Positions 8,873 through 18,548 of a stretch of 64,000 nt of DNA are shown here, piece after piece. The position numbers and the translations under genes are program-made. A model generated the notes under the pieces. It did not search any database, was not told the DNA's origin, and saw only the letters and a program-made list of their open reading frames with translations. Each line of letters opens with the position of its first letter. The stretch's first letter is position 1. This DNA comes from an uncultured Gammaproteobacteria bacterium (GTDB taxonomy: Bacteria; Pseudomonadota; Gammaproteobacteria; Eutrophobiales; Eutrophobiaceae). Location: assembly GCA_951812995.1 (NCBI GenBank), contig CATOTD010000002.1, forward strand, positions 131,468 through 195,467, given 5' to 3'.

Positions 8873-10852
8873 ATGAAATTATTTTTAGCCGGGATGATTA
8901 TCCCATTTGGCATGGCACAATATGCCTGTGCAGAAGCGCCCATGTCCTTAGATGAATATATAGTCACAGCACGGCCTATCGGCCTACAAAGCATGGAACA
9001 TATTGCACAACCGATCACTGTTTTAAATAATGCTGATCTCGCAAAAAAGCAATCATCTACAATAGGTGAGACATTATCGAATGTGCCGGGCGTTACGACT
9101 AATCGTTTCAGCCCATTGGCGAGCCGTCCTGTGATACGCGGCCTTGGTGGTTCACGGGTAATGGTGTTGGAAAACGGTGTCGGATCACTTGATGTTTCGA
9201 CGATTAGCGTGGACCATGCCGTGACTATTGATCCCATGCAGGCCGAACAGATAGAAATATTTCGTGGGCCATCAACCTTACTTTATGGTAGCGAAGCGTT
9301 TGGCGGTTTGGTGAATGTAGTAACAAACCGTATCCCCGAATATGTGCCAGATACATTTAATGCCAATATATATTCCAGCTTTAACAGCAATGCTTTAGAA
9401 AAGCTATTTTCCTTTCAAGCAGACGGGGGCTATAAAAAATTAGCTTTCCATCTTGATGGCATAAACCGTGATGCCAAAGATTATGAAGCTAAGGATCGGC
9501 AAGTCGACAATAGTTTTTACGATGCAAGGAATTTTAATTTTGGCAGTTCGTTTGTGGACGATTGGGGTTTCATCGGTTTAGCCTATGGTCGTTTTGACTC
9601 TACGCATGGTGTGCCACTCAACCTGGACGATCCAGATGAATTGCCCTTTATTGATACCAAACAGGATCGCATAGACCTTGCGGCGCAAATCAATACGCCT
9701 TTTAATGGCGTTAAGGCAATCAATATTCAGGGTGGGTATAACGATTACCAACACACTGAATTTGAGGACGCTACTGAGCCAGGAACGGTATTTGATAATG
9801 AACAACGCGATGGCAGAATAGAGATACAACATGCAAAAATAGGACGCTTCAATGGTGCTATTGGTACACAATTTGGCTATCGCAATGTCAGCGCAATTGG
9901 AGAAGAAGCCTTTATACCACAAACAAAGACCGCAACAGTTGCGGTTTTTATTTTAGAAGAAACCGATATTACGGACGCGTTTCATTTTGAAATAGGTGCG
10001 CGCTATGAGCATCAAAAGCATGATCCAGATAACGCGGCCGCCGTTAGTCGGAATATGTATAGCATCGCCTCTGGCATACATTGGCATTTTACCGAAGCTA
10101 CTGCACTGGGGTTGAGCCTTGGTCGTAGCCAACGTTCGCCGGCCGCCGAAGAATTATTTGCCAATGGCCCACATGTAGCAACAGGCACTTTTGAAATAGG
10201 TCAATCAGAGCTGGATGTCGAAACAGCAAATAATATTGATTTCTCACTGGCTCGAGAAAAAGGCACTATCCAATGGAATCTCAATTTTTTCGCAAACTAC
10301 ATAGAAGATTTTATCTTCTTGCAAGGTCTGGATAGAGACAATAATGGTATTGTTGATTTAGTCGATGACACAGGCGCTGCGGGCAATGAATTTACATTAG
10401 TCCAATTTCAGCAGGATAACGTCATATTATATGGCTTTGAAGTAGCAAGCACTATCAACTTATACGCAGGTAGCAGTGGCAAACTGGATTTTAATGTATT
10501 CGGCGATTATGTTCATGCTGAACGCGACAATGGAGATAATCTGCCGCGCATTTCGCCAGCGCGAATTGGGGGTAGTATAGACTATCAATACCATAAATTT
10601 CGTGCCGATTTGGGTCTAACAAGCTATCTTTCACAAACCGATAATGCGGCATTGGAAACAGATACGGGCGGTTATTCTGTGCTGGACATCAATGCAAAAT
10701 ATGATGTCTTTGACGGTGATCAGAATCTGAGTATCTTTATCAAAGCAACAAACTTACTGGATGAAGATGGCCGTTTACATACCTCGTTTATCAAAGACCG
10801 TGCGCCAATAATGGGGAGATCTTTAACGGTTGGGTTCCAGGCCGGTTTTTAA
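8873..10852 (+). CDS. znuD: TonB-dependent outer-membrane receptor, ZnuD-like
   Basis: A 659-residue receptor. A signal peptide (MKLFLAGMIIPFGMAQYACA) is followed by the plug domain with QPITVLNNADL, TIGETLSNVPGV, RPVIRGLGGSRVMVLENG and FRGPSTLLYGSEAFGGLVNV, then a beta-barrel ending in an aromatic residue (VGFQAGF) as required for BAM recognition. ZnuD receptors bring zinc, or zinc-histidine or haem in some species, across the outer membrane with TonB energy. The zinc assignment comes from its position downstream of the Zur box. Confidence 0.88.
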   Translation: MKLFLAGMIIPFGMAQYACAEAPMSLDEYIVTARPIGLQSMEHIAQPITVLNNADLAKKQSSTIGETLSNVPGVTTNRFSPLASRPVIRGLGGSRVMVLENGVGSLDVSTISVDHAVTIDPMQAEQIEIFRGPSTLLYGSEAFGGLVNVVTNRIPEYVPDTFNANIYSSFNSNALEKLFSFQADGGYKKLAFHLDGINRDAKDYEAKDRQVDNSFYDARNFNFGSSFVDDWGFIGLAYGRFDSTHGVPLNLDDPDELPFIDTKQDRIDLAAQINTPFNGVKAINIQGGYNDYQHTEFEDATEPGTVFDNEQRDGRIEIQHAKIGRFNGAIGTQFGYRNVSAIGEEAFIPQTKTATVAVFILEETDITDAFHFEIGARYEHQKHDPDNAAAVSRNMYSIASGIHWHFTEATALGLSLGRSQRSPAAEELFANGPHVATGTFEIGQSELDVETANNIDFSLAREKGTIQWNLNFFANYIEDFIFLQGLDRDNNGIVDLVDDTGAAGNEFTLVQFQQDNVILYGFEVASTINLYAGSSGKLDFNVFGDYVHAERDNGDNLPRISPARIGGSIDYQYHKFRADLGLTSYLSQTDNAALETDTGGYSVLDINAKYDVFDGDQNLSIFIKATNLLDEDGRLHTSFIKDRAPIMGRSLTVGFQAGF

Positions 10853-10889
10853 TAGAATAACAATAACAACCTATAAATGATGAAACACC

Positions 10890-11156
10890 TTGGTTACAGT
10901 AAATATAGAAGATTATGACGAATTCCTTGATGCGAAAGGCCTGCATTGCCCTTTGCCGATACTGAAAACCAAGGTGCTTCTCAATAAAATGGAACCCGGC
11001 AAGACATTGCTTGTAGAAGCAACCGACCCCCATTCTCAAGTTGATTTTGAAGCCTATTGCGCTCGCACGGGACATAAGATTATTGAATCAACGTTGTCTG
11101 ACAGTGGGGTCTATCAGTTTTCTATAAAACGCGCGAACAACCCTAAAAAAATTTAA
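10890..11156 (+). CDS. tusA: TusA-family sulfurtransferase
   Basis: An 88-residue protein with the hallmark DAKGLHCPLPILKTK, in which the Cys of CPxP carries the persulfide, and a C-terminal SGVYQFSIKR. TusA relays sulfur for tRNA 2-thiouridine synthesis; paralogues act in sulfur oxidation or molybdenum cofactor supply. The start appears to be TTG at 10890, because the upstream ATGATG at 10878 is in another frame. It stands 37 bp after znuD, on the same strand. Confidence 0.88.
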   Translation: MVTVNIEDYDEFLDAKGLHCPLPILKTKVLLNKMEPGKTLLVEATDPHSQVDFEAYCARTGHKIIESTLSDSGVYQFSIKRANNPKKI

Positions 11157-11328
11157 CGGCATTGATTGCTTAAAATCATGCGTCATAAGCCTGCATATTT
11201 GCCTTATAGAAAGATAAAATACCGGTTTAGTCAATTCAAACTACCAAGAAATACCGGCAAATTGCAGCTTCTGGCGCAGATAAAGCAAGCCTGTTGCAAC
11301 GGTGTTTTTGAAAGTGTAAAAAACAGCA

Positions 11329-11760
11329 TTACAAACTGGCTTCGGCCTCATCAAGGATTTCATAATCGTGGCTTATCTTGGCTGTTGCACCAAGCATAAT
11401 AGAAGCCGAGCAATACTTTTCTGCTGATAGAGAAACCGCTCGTTTGACTTGCGTCTCTTTCAGGCCGAGCCCCGTGATTTTGAAGTGGATATGGATACGG
11501 GTATATACTCTCGGTTCGCTGTCGGCTCGTTCAGCACGAATGACGACATCACAAGCACTGATACTTTGCCGTGCTTTTTTCAAAATGGAGATAACATCAT
11601 AGCTACTACATGCGCCCGTACCCAATAACAGCATTTCCATAGGCCGCGGGCCAAGATCCCGGCCACCGCCTTCGGCAGGACCGTCCATTACGACTTTATG
11701 TCCGGTGCCAGATTCTCCCACGAATGCGGCATTACTAACCCAATTTACTTTGATTTCCAA
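11329..11760 (-). CDS. yhfA: OsmC-family protein, YhfA-like
   Basis: A 143-residue OsmC/Ohr-fold protein with RPMEMLLLGTGACSSYDV (first peroxidatic-type Cys), a central Arg/His-rich strand, and AEKYCSASIMLG (second Cys). OsmC proteins reduce organic peroxides; the YhfA subgroup is uncharacterised. It is divergent from crp with about 87 bp between them, the same yhfA/crp neighbourhood seen in enterobacteria, which supports the subgroup call. Confidence 0.85.
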   Translation of the reverse strand: MEIKVNWVSNAAFVGESGTGHKVVMDGPAEGGGRDLGPRPMEMLLLGTGACSSYDVISILKKARQSISACDVVIRAERADSEPRVYTRIHIHFKITGLGLKETQVKRAVSLSAEKYCSASIMLGATAKISHDYEILDEAEASL

Positions 11761-11847
11761 TTTTACTCTCCAAACACTTGATTTTTACTGAAAAAACTAC
11801 CATAGTTTACATATTACTAGCAGTCATAGTCTAACTGGGGGAAAGAT

Positions 11848-12489
11848 ATGACGACATTAACACCTTTGCAGCGAGATGCGTTAATTTCTCGCTTTCTTGA
11901 GCACTGCCATCAAAAAACCTACGTTGCCAAACAACTTATCATAAGAGAAGGCGATCCTTCCAATGATCTGTATTACATCATCAGCGGTTCCGTAACCGTA
12001 ATGGCAGAAGACGATAAAGGGCATGAAATTGTATTAGCTTATCTTAATGCGGGCGAATTTTTTGGCGAAATTGGGCTATTTGAAGTAGGAGAAGACACAA
12101 ACCGTACCGCTTTTGTCCGCACAAAATCAAAGTCGTATATCGCTAAAATCACTTATGAAAAATTAAAAAATCTACACACTATTTTCCCAGAGTTGCTATT
12201 TTCCATTGCATCACAAATGGCAATTCGTCTCCGCCGTACCAATCGTAAAGTCAGCGATTTAGCCTTCATGGACGTAAAAGGCCGTGTCGCACGTGCCTTA
12301 TTGGATTTATGCGAAGAACCTGATGCCATGACCCATCCTGACGGAATGCAAATCCGTGTAACCCGACAAGAATTAGGCCGCATTGTTGGCTGTTCCCGTG
12401 AAATGGTTGGCCGCGTAATTAAAAGTCTGGAAGAGGATAATTTAATCTCTGTCGCCGGGAAAACCATGGTGATCTTTGGTACACGTTGA
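11848..12489 (+). CDS. crp: cAMP receptor protein (CRP/Vfr type)
   Basis: A 213-residue transcription factor. The cyclic-nucleotide-binding beta-roll contains GDPSNDLYYIISGSV and GEFFGEIGLFE, followed by the Arg-containing RTAFVRTKS segment that contacts the cAMP phosphate. The C-terminal winged helix shows RVTRQELGRIVGCSREMVGR, matching the CRP recognition helix. It is preceded by GGGGGAAAG, a strong ribosome binding site. It is expected to control carbon-source genes and could act on the nan operon at 27.5 kb, but I found no convincing site there. Confidence 0.93.
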   Translation: MTTLTPLQRDALISRFLEHCHQKTYVAKQLIIREGDPSNDLYYIISGSVTVMAEDDKGHEIVLAYLNAGEFFGEIGLFEVGEDTNRTAFVRTKSKSYIAKITYEKLKNLHTIFPELLFSIASQMAIRLRRTNRKVSDLAFMDVKGRVARALLDLCEEPDAMTHPDGMQIRVTRQELGRIVGCSREMVGRVIKSLEEDNLISVAGKTMVIFGTR

Positions 12490-12608
12490 TTAAAGAGAGC
12501 AGAGGAGATGACTACAAGGCCCGCAACCTATGCTTGACAATCCCCTTTGAAGAAAAGACAATCCCGCGCCGCAACCTGCCAGTTTATAGAAATCAGTTAT
12601 CCATTAAT

Positions 12609-12685
12609 GGCTATGTAGCTCAGCTGGTTAGAGCACAGCACTCATAACGCTGGGGTCGGTGGTTCAAGTCCACCCATAGCCACCA
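12609..12685 (+). tRNA. tRNA-Met (CAT), elongator type
   Basis: 77 nt with acceptor stem GGCTATG/CATAGCC, D-arm AGCTCAGCTGGTTAGAGC, anticodon loop CTCATAA (anticodon CAT), T-loop GGTTCAAGTCC and encoded CCA end. The first base pair G-C distinguishes it from initiator tRNA, which has an unpaired first position. Confidence 0.95.
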
Positions 12686-12732
12686 TCCCTTTGGTATAGA
12701 TAAGGATACTACCAACCTTGCCAATCTCGATC

Positions 12733-12940
12733 TCAATCCATACAGCCAAGCTCAATCCAACCTAGTCCGACCACGCTCAACCCAGCCCGGCCCAGTCCGA
12801 CCAAGCCCAACCTAGTCCGACCATGCTCAACTCGACTTGACCCACATCCGCCTCGACCACGCTCAACCCAGCCCGGCCCAACTCGATCCGACTCACACCA
12901 AGCCCTGCCCAACCACGCTCAACCCGACCCAACCGGCCGC
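12733..12940 (-). repeat. Degenerate C-rich pentamer repeat (complement of the 2579 tract)
   Basis: About 40 units of 5 bp (CTCAA, CCCAG, TCCGA, CCACG and the like) run between the tRNA and rph, the G-rich strand being the minus strand. A larger-scale block (CCACGCTCAACCCAGCCCGG) recurs within the tract, so expansion also happened by multi-unit duplication. The last part of the 450-bp gap to rph holds no gene that I can see. Confidence 0.8.
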
Positions 12941-13179
12941 GCTTCATCATCCAGCTTGCGATCACCCACAACCCGGCATCCGAGCTGTGTTGCGCTCCTT
13001 CAACGCGGCCCACAGGTTGTCGTTGTAATTAAGCCTGGCATACTGATCCGAATCCATACCCTCTGCGTCAGCCCTAAAATTTCCCATTCATTGTAAAATC
13101 GTCCGCGCGCTACTTATAGGGGAAATACACAAGCGCATTTTATCGCTATAATGCAGTATTTATTTATGGGGAAAGATTT

Positions 13180-13896
13180 ATGCGCCCAAGCGGACGTGCG
13201 TCAGATCAGCTGAGACCAGTCACAATAACGCGTCATTATACCTGCCATGCTGAAGGTTCTGTATTGATCGAGTTTGGCAATACCAAGGTGATTTGCAATG
13301 CGAGTTTTGATACCGGTGTACCCCGCTTTCTGCGTGGCAAGAATCAAGGTTGGCTGACGGGTGAATATGGCATGTTGCCGCGCTCAACCGGATCGCGCAT
13401 GCGGCGTGAATCGACACAGGGTAGGCAGGGTGGTCGTACTATGGAGATACAACGATTGATAGGTCGTTCTTTACGCGCCATCATCAACATGCAAGCCTTG
13501 GGAGAAAATACCCTATATATAGATTGTGATGTTATTCAAGCCGATGGCGGCACCCGCACAGCCGCTATCACCGGGGCTTATGTTGCGCTGGTTGATGCAC
13601 TCGACAAGGCTACGGCAAAGCGATTGGTTAAATCAGATCCGCTCAAAGGAATGGTAGCCTCAATATCGGTTGGCATGCACAATGGTGTACCGGTGCTGGA
13701 TCTGGATTACGCAGAAGATGCCGCCGCCGCAACAGATATGAATGTCGTCATGAATCAGGATAACCATTTTATCGAAGTACAGGGAACGGCCGAAGGCGCG
13801 GCCTTTTCGGCAGACGCATTAAACAGCATGTTAGCACTGGCCCAAAAAGGGATTAGCGAACTATTTGAACATCAACGCAATGCCTTGCAGGAATAA
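13180..13896 (+). CDS. rph: Ribonuclease PH
   Basis: A 238-residue phosphorolytic exoribonuclease that trims tRNA 3' ends. Seen are MRPSGR at the N-terminus, [53 protein letters not shown] and [19 protein letters not shown]. The ATG at 13180 has GGGGAAAG just upstream, and a TATAAT at 13147-13152 could be its -10 box. It is followed 29 bp later by rdgB, then hemW, a common gammaproteobacterial order. Confidence 0.95.
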   Translation: MRPSGRASDQLRPVTITRHYTCHAEGSVLIEFGNTKVICNASFDTGVPRFLRGKNQGWLTGEYGMLPRSTGSRMRRESTQGRQGGRTMEIQRLIGRSLRAIINMQALGENTLYIDCDVIQADGGTRTAAITGAYVALVDALDKATAKRLVKSDPLKGMVASISVGMHNGVPVLDLDYAEDAAAATDMNVVMNQDNHFIEVQGTAEGAAFSADALNSMLALAQKGISELFEHQRNALQE

Positions 13897-13925
13897 CCGC
13901 CAGCAAACAAACAAGAGAAAATAAC

Positions 13926-14525
13926 TTGGAAAAACAAGCGATAGTGCTGGCAAGCAATAATCCGGGTAAGACCAAAGAGATTAACGACCTACTGGCCGAT
14001 AGTGCGTTTAAGCTGTTGCCGCAAGCGGATTTTGCTGTTGTTGAAGTAGCCGAGACGGGTTTAACCTTTGTCGAAAATGCCTTGCTTAAGGCACGCAATG
14101 CCGCTCAATATGCAACGTTGCCAGTGATAGCGGATGATTCAGGTATTGAAGTCCCGGTGCTAAAAGGCCGCCCCGGTATCTACTCTGCACGCTATGCCGG
14201 AGCTGGGGCTAGTGATGAGGCAAATGTCGAAAAACTCATTAACGCCATCAAGCCGCTTACCAAGGCAGATAGAAAGGCACGCTTTGTGTGTGTGATGGTC
14301 TATTTAAGACATGCCGAAGATCCAACGCCGATTATAGCGCACGGGATCTGGCATGGTGTTGTCGTCACAAAACCCCGTGGTGAAAATGGATTCGGTTATG
14401 ATCCCGTGTTTTATGTGCCGACACATGATTGTGTCGCCGCCGAACTACCGCCTGCCATCAAAAACCAACTCAGTCATCGGGGACAGGCGTTAAAACAGCT
14501 CGTCGAACAGATAAATAAAATGTAA
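13926..14525 (+). CDS. rdgB: XTP/dITP diphosphatase (RdgB/HAM1)
   Basis: A 199-residue nucleotide-pool sanitiser that removes non-canonical purine triphosphates. Motifs are LASNNPGKTKEI at the N-terminus, TFVENALLKARNA, IADDSGIEVPVL, GVYSARYAG-type GIYSARYAG, and GFGYDPVFYVP followed by SHRGQALKQL. The start is TTG at 13926 (TTGGAAAAACAAGCG), preceded by AAGAGAAAATAAC; no ATG fits the family start. It is cotranscribed with rph by spacing. Confidence 0.95.
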   Translation: MEKQAIVLASNNPGKTKEINDLLADSAFKLLPQADFAVVEVAETGLTFVENALLKARNAAQYATLPVIADDSGIEVPVLKGRPGIYSARYAGAGASDEANVEKLINAIKPLTKADRKARFVCVMVYLRHAEDPTPIIAHGIWHGVVVTKPRGENGFGYDPVFYVPTHDCVAAELPPAIKNQLSHRGQALKQLVEQINKM

Positions 14526-14570
14526 AACGCATGACGGCCCGGTAGCATACGATCTGTCTACAGATACATA

Positions 14571-15737
14571 ATGACGCGCTTGACCTGCCATCAAAACCCA
14601 CCACTCTCGCTCTATATACATTTGCCTTGGTGTATTAAGAAATGTCCCTATTGTGATTTCAACGCCCATGCGTTTTCACCATCAAACCTTGATGAAGATA
14701 ATTACATAGAAGTGTTAATCCGCGATCTTGAATTTGAGCTACCGCGGATCGAGGGGCGAGCGATCAATACCATTTTTATTGGCGGCGGCACGCCTAGTTT
14801 ATTTTCAGTCGCGGCATTGGCTAAACTACTCAGCGCAATACAGTCGCGCTTGCACATGCACCCGGCCATTGAAATAACACTAGAAGCAAACCCGGGCACG
14901 GCTGAAGCAGAAAAATTTCGAGGTTTTAGAGAAATAGGCATCAATCGATTATCACTCGGCGTACAAAGTTTTAACGATAAACACTTAAAGGCCTTAGGTC
15001 GTATTCATGATGCGACTGATGCCCGCCGGGCACTGACGCTGGCCAAGGATGCTGGCTTTCTGAATTTTAATATTGATTTAATGTTTGGTTTACCAGCACA
15101 AACAATGAATGAATCCTTGCATGATCTTGAACAGGTACTAGCGCAAGAACCTACGCATATATCCTGGTATCAATTAAACATTGAGCCAAATACGGTTTTT
15201 AATTCAAGCCCACCCACATTACCCAATGACGATGATATTTGGGCCATGCAGGAACGCGGGCAATTATTGCTTGAAGCGCATGGTTTTAAGCAGTATGAGA
15301 TTTCTGCCTATGCAAAAGGAAAGTTCACCGCCTTGCATAATGTTAATTATTGGCAGTTTGGTGATTATCTTGGCATCGGTGCTGGAGCGCACAGCAAGAT
15401 TACCCAGGTCGCGGAAAATAAAATAGAACGCGTAACAAGGCACAAAATACCTAAACGATATATTGAGTTGGCCGGGACTCGGGCCGCTGTTACCAGCACT
15501 AAGGTCTTGACAGACAATGAACTGCCGCTTGAGTTTATGATGAATGCCTTGCGTTTAACCGCAGGCATAAAGACGCATTTATTTTTTGAGCGAACGGGTC
15601 TATTTTTAGAAAGTGTGGGAAAAGAATTAAATATGGCTAAAGATCATGGATTCATTGATTGGCAAACAAGCATATTAAAACCTTCCGCAAAAGGTCGTCA
15701 ATATTTGAATGAATTACTTGAAATATTTGTGAGATAG
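14571..15737 (+). CDS. hemW: Radical SAM haem chaperone HemW
   Basis: 388 residues. The radical SAM cluster motif is CIKKCPYCDFNAH, with one residue more before the cluster than coproporphyrinogen oxidase HemN has, and it is followed by IFIGGGTPSLF, EANPGT, RLSLGVQSF, LMFGLPAQT and the HemW-type C-terminal domain (LTAGIKTHLFFERTG). HemW hands haem to respiratory enzymes and is often misannotated as HemN. It lies 45 bp after rdgB. Confidence 0.93.
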   Translation: MTRLTCHQNPPLSLYIHLPWCIKKCPYCDFNAHAFSPSNLDEDNYIEVLIRDLEFELPRIEGRAINTIFIGGGTPSLFSVAALAKLLSAIQSRLHMHPAIEITLEANPGTAEAEKFRGFREIGINRLSLGVQSFNDKHLKALGRIHDATDARRALTLAKDAGFLNFNIDLMFGLPAQTMNESLHDLEQVLAQEPTHISWYQLNIEPNTVFNSSPPTLPNDDDIWAMQERGQLLLEAHGFKQYEISAYAKGKFTALHNVNYWQFGDYLGIGAGAHSKITQVAENKIERVTRHKIPKRYIELAGTRAAVTSTKVLTDNELPLEFMMNALRLTAGIKTHLFFERTGLFLESVGKELNMAKDHGFIDWQTSILKPSAKGRQYLNELLEIFVR

Positions 15738-15844
15738 TCATGTATATTATAGCTATTTTCCTATCAGCCACTAGCTTTATGACTATAAAGATAGTATTTT
15801 ATTACTCAAGTTAACTCGTTGAATGTTATCGCTATCGTATAAAA

Positions 15845-18214
15845 ATGTTAACCGACGCTATTAAACAAAATATTGTTTCCATCAACCTGTCTGAATTGGA
15901 GGCCTTATTCGCGAAATTCATGGCCGAGAATAGTACGCGCACAGGAGAAGAATTTGTACACTATCTCTATAACTCGAAACGTATCACTGCCAAGGAATTC
16001 AAGAATATTCAAGCATACGAAAGGATCCATGTATCCACTATTTCAAACATAATCGATATAAATGATATAAACAAAATTCAGCAGAAACTTAAAAACTCTT
16101 TTAAAGAGACTGTCTATACCGATACTGACACCAAAGACACCAAAGACACCACTGATGGTGATGAAAATTACACGCTCCTCGAATCGATTGATGAAGGTGC
16201 CATGGGTGAAATCCTGATAGCCCATGACAATAAACTAAACCGCACGGTGGCCTATAAAAGAATACACTCGCATATTGCCCAACTCCCAAGTTATCTAGGC
16301 CGCTTTTATATGGAAGCGCAGGTTACAGCACAGCTACAACATCCCAATATCGTCCCCGTCTATGATTTAATGACAACTGATAGTTCTGTCGGCTACGCCA
16401 TGAAATTGATTGATGGCATAACATTAAAAGCACATATCAAGGAGACGCAGAATCAATATGTAAAAAATGGTGAGCCCGATGAACATCATACTTTGCATGC
16501 AAGACTTGAACACTTTCTAAAAGTGTGTGATGCCATGCATTATGCCCATCGCAAAGGCGTGATCCATCGTGACTTGAAGCCGCTGAATATTATGATTGGT
16601 CCTTACAACGAAGTTTATGTAATGGATTGGGGCATTGCGAAAACGGTTGAGGTCGATAAAGACACATTTAACGATAAAACCGCGCTTGTTGGTCGTGAAG
16701 AAGTCGATGCTGATGACAAGACCAAGCAAGGACAGGTCATGGGCACGCCAGCTTATATGTCACCAGAGCAGGCAGAAGGCGAACATGACATCCTTGATCA
16801 TCGTAGCGACCTCTATGCTTTGGGTTTGATCCTATTCGAACTGGTGACATTTCATCGTGCTATTAATGGTGATGATTCAAGTCAAGTGATGATGAAGGCA
16901 CGTCGTGGGCATATCGACCCGCCGCCAGCATACAATAAACAGGCAGATGATCAGGAGCAACTATTAGCAATCGTTGCTAAAGCGACTGAGTACCTGCCAC
17001 AAGATCGTTACCCGACGGTTGCTGAGTTTGCTGATGATATTCGTCGCTTTATGCATGGCGAAGCAATCAAGGCCCGGCCAGAAACAAGAAAACAAAAAAT
17101 CATGCGTTGGATAACGCACCATAGACAGGCGACAGTAAGCATAGTGGCTTATTCTGTGTTGGTCAGCTTTTTATCTGTGGTTGCAATTTTGGTTATGCAA
17201 ATGCAAGCGATGATAGCGTCTCAAAGCGAAGATAAAATAATAAACCAATTTGTTAGTAGTGTTGCGGACAAGGCGCAGCAAATCGATGCACAATTCCTTA
17301 AATATACAGGCATTCTGGAGGGCGTAACTATCGGTGCAACTAACCTGTTAAATCAGGGTAGCATTGATCGCTCAATTTATTACACCAATGATACTATTGG
17401 CATTCCAGGTAAAGGCCCACCTGATTATGCGTTTTCCAAAACGTATGATTTTCCCATCAGTGTCGATTACCACGTCTATAAATTGGCACCCGGTGTCAGT
17501 GAAATAGCGGTTGGGGCGACCTTGCGACGCTTGAATCCCTTGCGACATTCATTCAAATCGCTGTTGTTAAAAAGTTATAGACAACCTGTGCCGATTGATG
17601 ATGATGCGGCCGCTCGTAAGATTATTATGCAAGAGGGATTACCGCTAGTTTGGTCGTATGTCGGTCTTGAAAAAGGTGTCATGGCGGCCTACCCGGGCCG
17701 CGCGGGCTATCCCGATGCGCTAGATCCAAGAGAGCGTCCATGGTACCAAGGCACACTTGATAAAGCCGAGATAACGTGGCTGTCGCCTTATATTGATGTA
17801 GGGGGACAAGGTCTCTTATTGCCTGCAACCAGCCCCATATTTAATAATAATGGAAAATTTATTGGTGTTGCTGTTGTGGAAACAACACTGGATTATCTCC
17901 GCAGACGATTACTGCCCTTATATAATATAGAAGGGCTGGAAGAGATTTATTTGGTGAATGATAAGGCGGAAGTTATTGTCACCTCATTAGACAAGTCCCA
18001 AACGTACGATCTTGGCATGATGGACAATGTAGTTGAGAAACTTGACATATTCCCTAATAAATATGTCACCAATAAAATACTCAGAAAACAATCAGGGCAA
18101 TACTTTTATATAGATGGCGAACGTGAAAAAGTAGTTGCTTTTGAAAGACTGAAGTCTATCGGTTGGTATTATATTGCCCGGGCCGATGCGGAAGAATTAT
18201 TAGGCGGACCGTAG
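15845..18214 (+). CDS. Membrane Ser/Thr protein kinase with extracytoplasmic dCache-like sensor
   Basis: 789 residues in three parts. Residues 1-105 are an N-terminal extension ending in a short D-T-K repeat. Residues 106-405 are a Hanks-type kinase: glycine loop IDEGAMGEI, Lys138 in VAYKRI, catalytic HRDLKPLN (Asp243), DWG instead of DFG at 261-263, and GTPAYMSPEQA. A single transmembrane helix lies at about 430-452. The rest (about 455-785) is extracytoplasmic and looks like a dCache domain as in chemoreceptors (RPWYQGTLDK, WLSPYIDVG, GVAVVETTL, IGWYYIARAD). It probably senses a small periplasmic ligand and signals by phosphorylation; no partner phosphatase or FHA gene is adjacent. Confidence 0.85.
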   Translation: MLTDAIKQNIVSINLSELEALFAKFMAENSTRTGEEFVHYLYNSKRITAKEFKNIQAYERIHVSTISNIIDINDINKIQQKLKNSFKETVYTDTDTKDTKDTTDGDENYTLLESIDEGAMGEILIAHDNKLNRTVAYKRIHSHIAQLPSYLGRFYMEAQVTAQLQHPNIVPVYDLMTTDSSVGYAMKLIDGITLKAHIKETQNQYVKNGEPDEHHTLHARLEHFLKVCDAMHYAHRKGVIHRDLKPLNIMIGPYNEVYVMDWGIAKTVEVDKDTFNDKTALVGREEVDADDKTKQGQVMGTPAYMSPEQAEGEHDILDHRSDLYALGLILFELVTFHRAINGDDSSQVMMKARRGHIDPPPAYNKQADDQEQLLAIVAKATEYLPQDRYPTVAEFADDIRRFMHGEAIKARPETRKQKIMRWITHHRQATVSIVAYSVLVSFLSVVAILVMQMQAMIASQSEDKIINQFVSSVADKAQQIDAQFLKYTGILEGVTIGATNLLNQGSIDRSIYYTNDTIGIPGKGPPDYAFSKTYDFPISVDYHVYKLAPGVSEIAVGATLRRLNPLRHSFKSLLLKSYRQPVPIDDDAAARKIIMQEGLPLVWSYVGLEKGVMAAYPGRAGYPDALDPRERPWYQGTLDKAEITWLSPYIDVGGQGLLLPATSPIFNNNGKFIGVAVVETTLDYLRRRLLPLYNIEGLEEIYLVNDKAEVIVTSLDKSQTYDLGMMDNVVEKLDIFPNKYVTNKILRKQSGQYFYIDGEREKVVAFERLKSIGWYYIARADAEELLGGP

Positions 18215-18269
18215 TCTAAACAGCCTATCTTGCCAGCAACACGGTTTTCTCACGCATAAAATAGATACA

Positions 18270-18548
18270 ATGGACTGGATAGTCTACGTCCTGCGCTGTT
18301 CCGATAACACACTCTATACAGGCATTGCCCGCGATTTAAGGCGAAGATTAGGCGAACATAACCACAATGATCGACTTGCTGCGGCATACACACGCGCCCG
18401 ACGACCTGTCACGCTGGCCTATCAAGAAGCGCACATTGATCGTTCCACTGCGAGCAAGCGTGAGGCCGCTATAAAAAAAATGACAAAATCAGAAAAAGAA
18501 CGATTGATTAAAGCACACGATGGCAAGATCCGACGCAAAGAATATTGA
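18270..18548 (+). CDS. GIY-YIG domain protein (UPF0213/YhbQ-like)
   Basis: 92 residues: WIVYVLRCSDNTLYTGIARDLRRRLGEHN is the GIY-YIG motif region, with an Arg in the active helix and a basic C-terminus. Small GIY-YIG proteins of this kind are structure-specific nucleases of poorly known role. Its last 29 bp overlap the start of the ABC exporter gene, so the two are probably cotranscribed. Confidence 0.85.
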   Translation: MDWIVYVLRCSDNTLYTGIARDLRRRLGEHNHNDRLAAAYTRARRPVTLAYQEAHIDRSTASKREAAIKKMTKSEKERLIKAHDGKIRRKEY

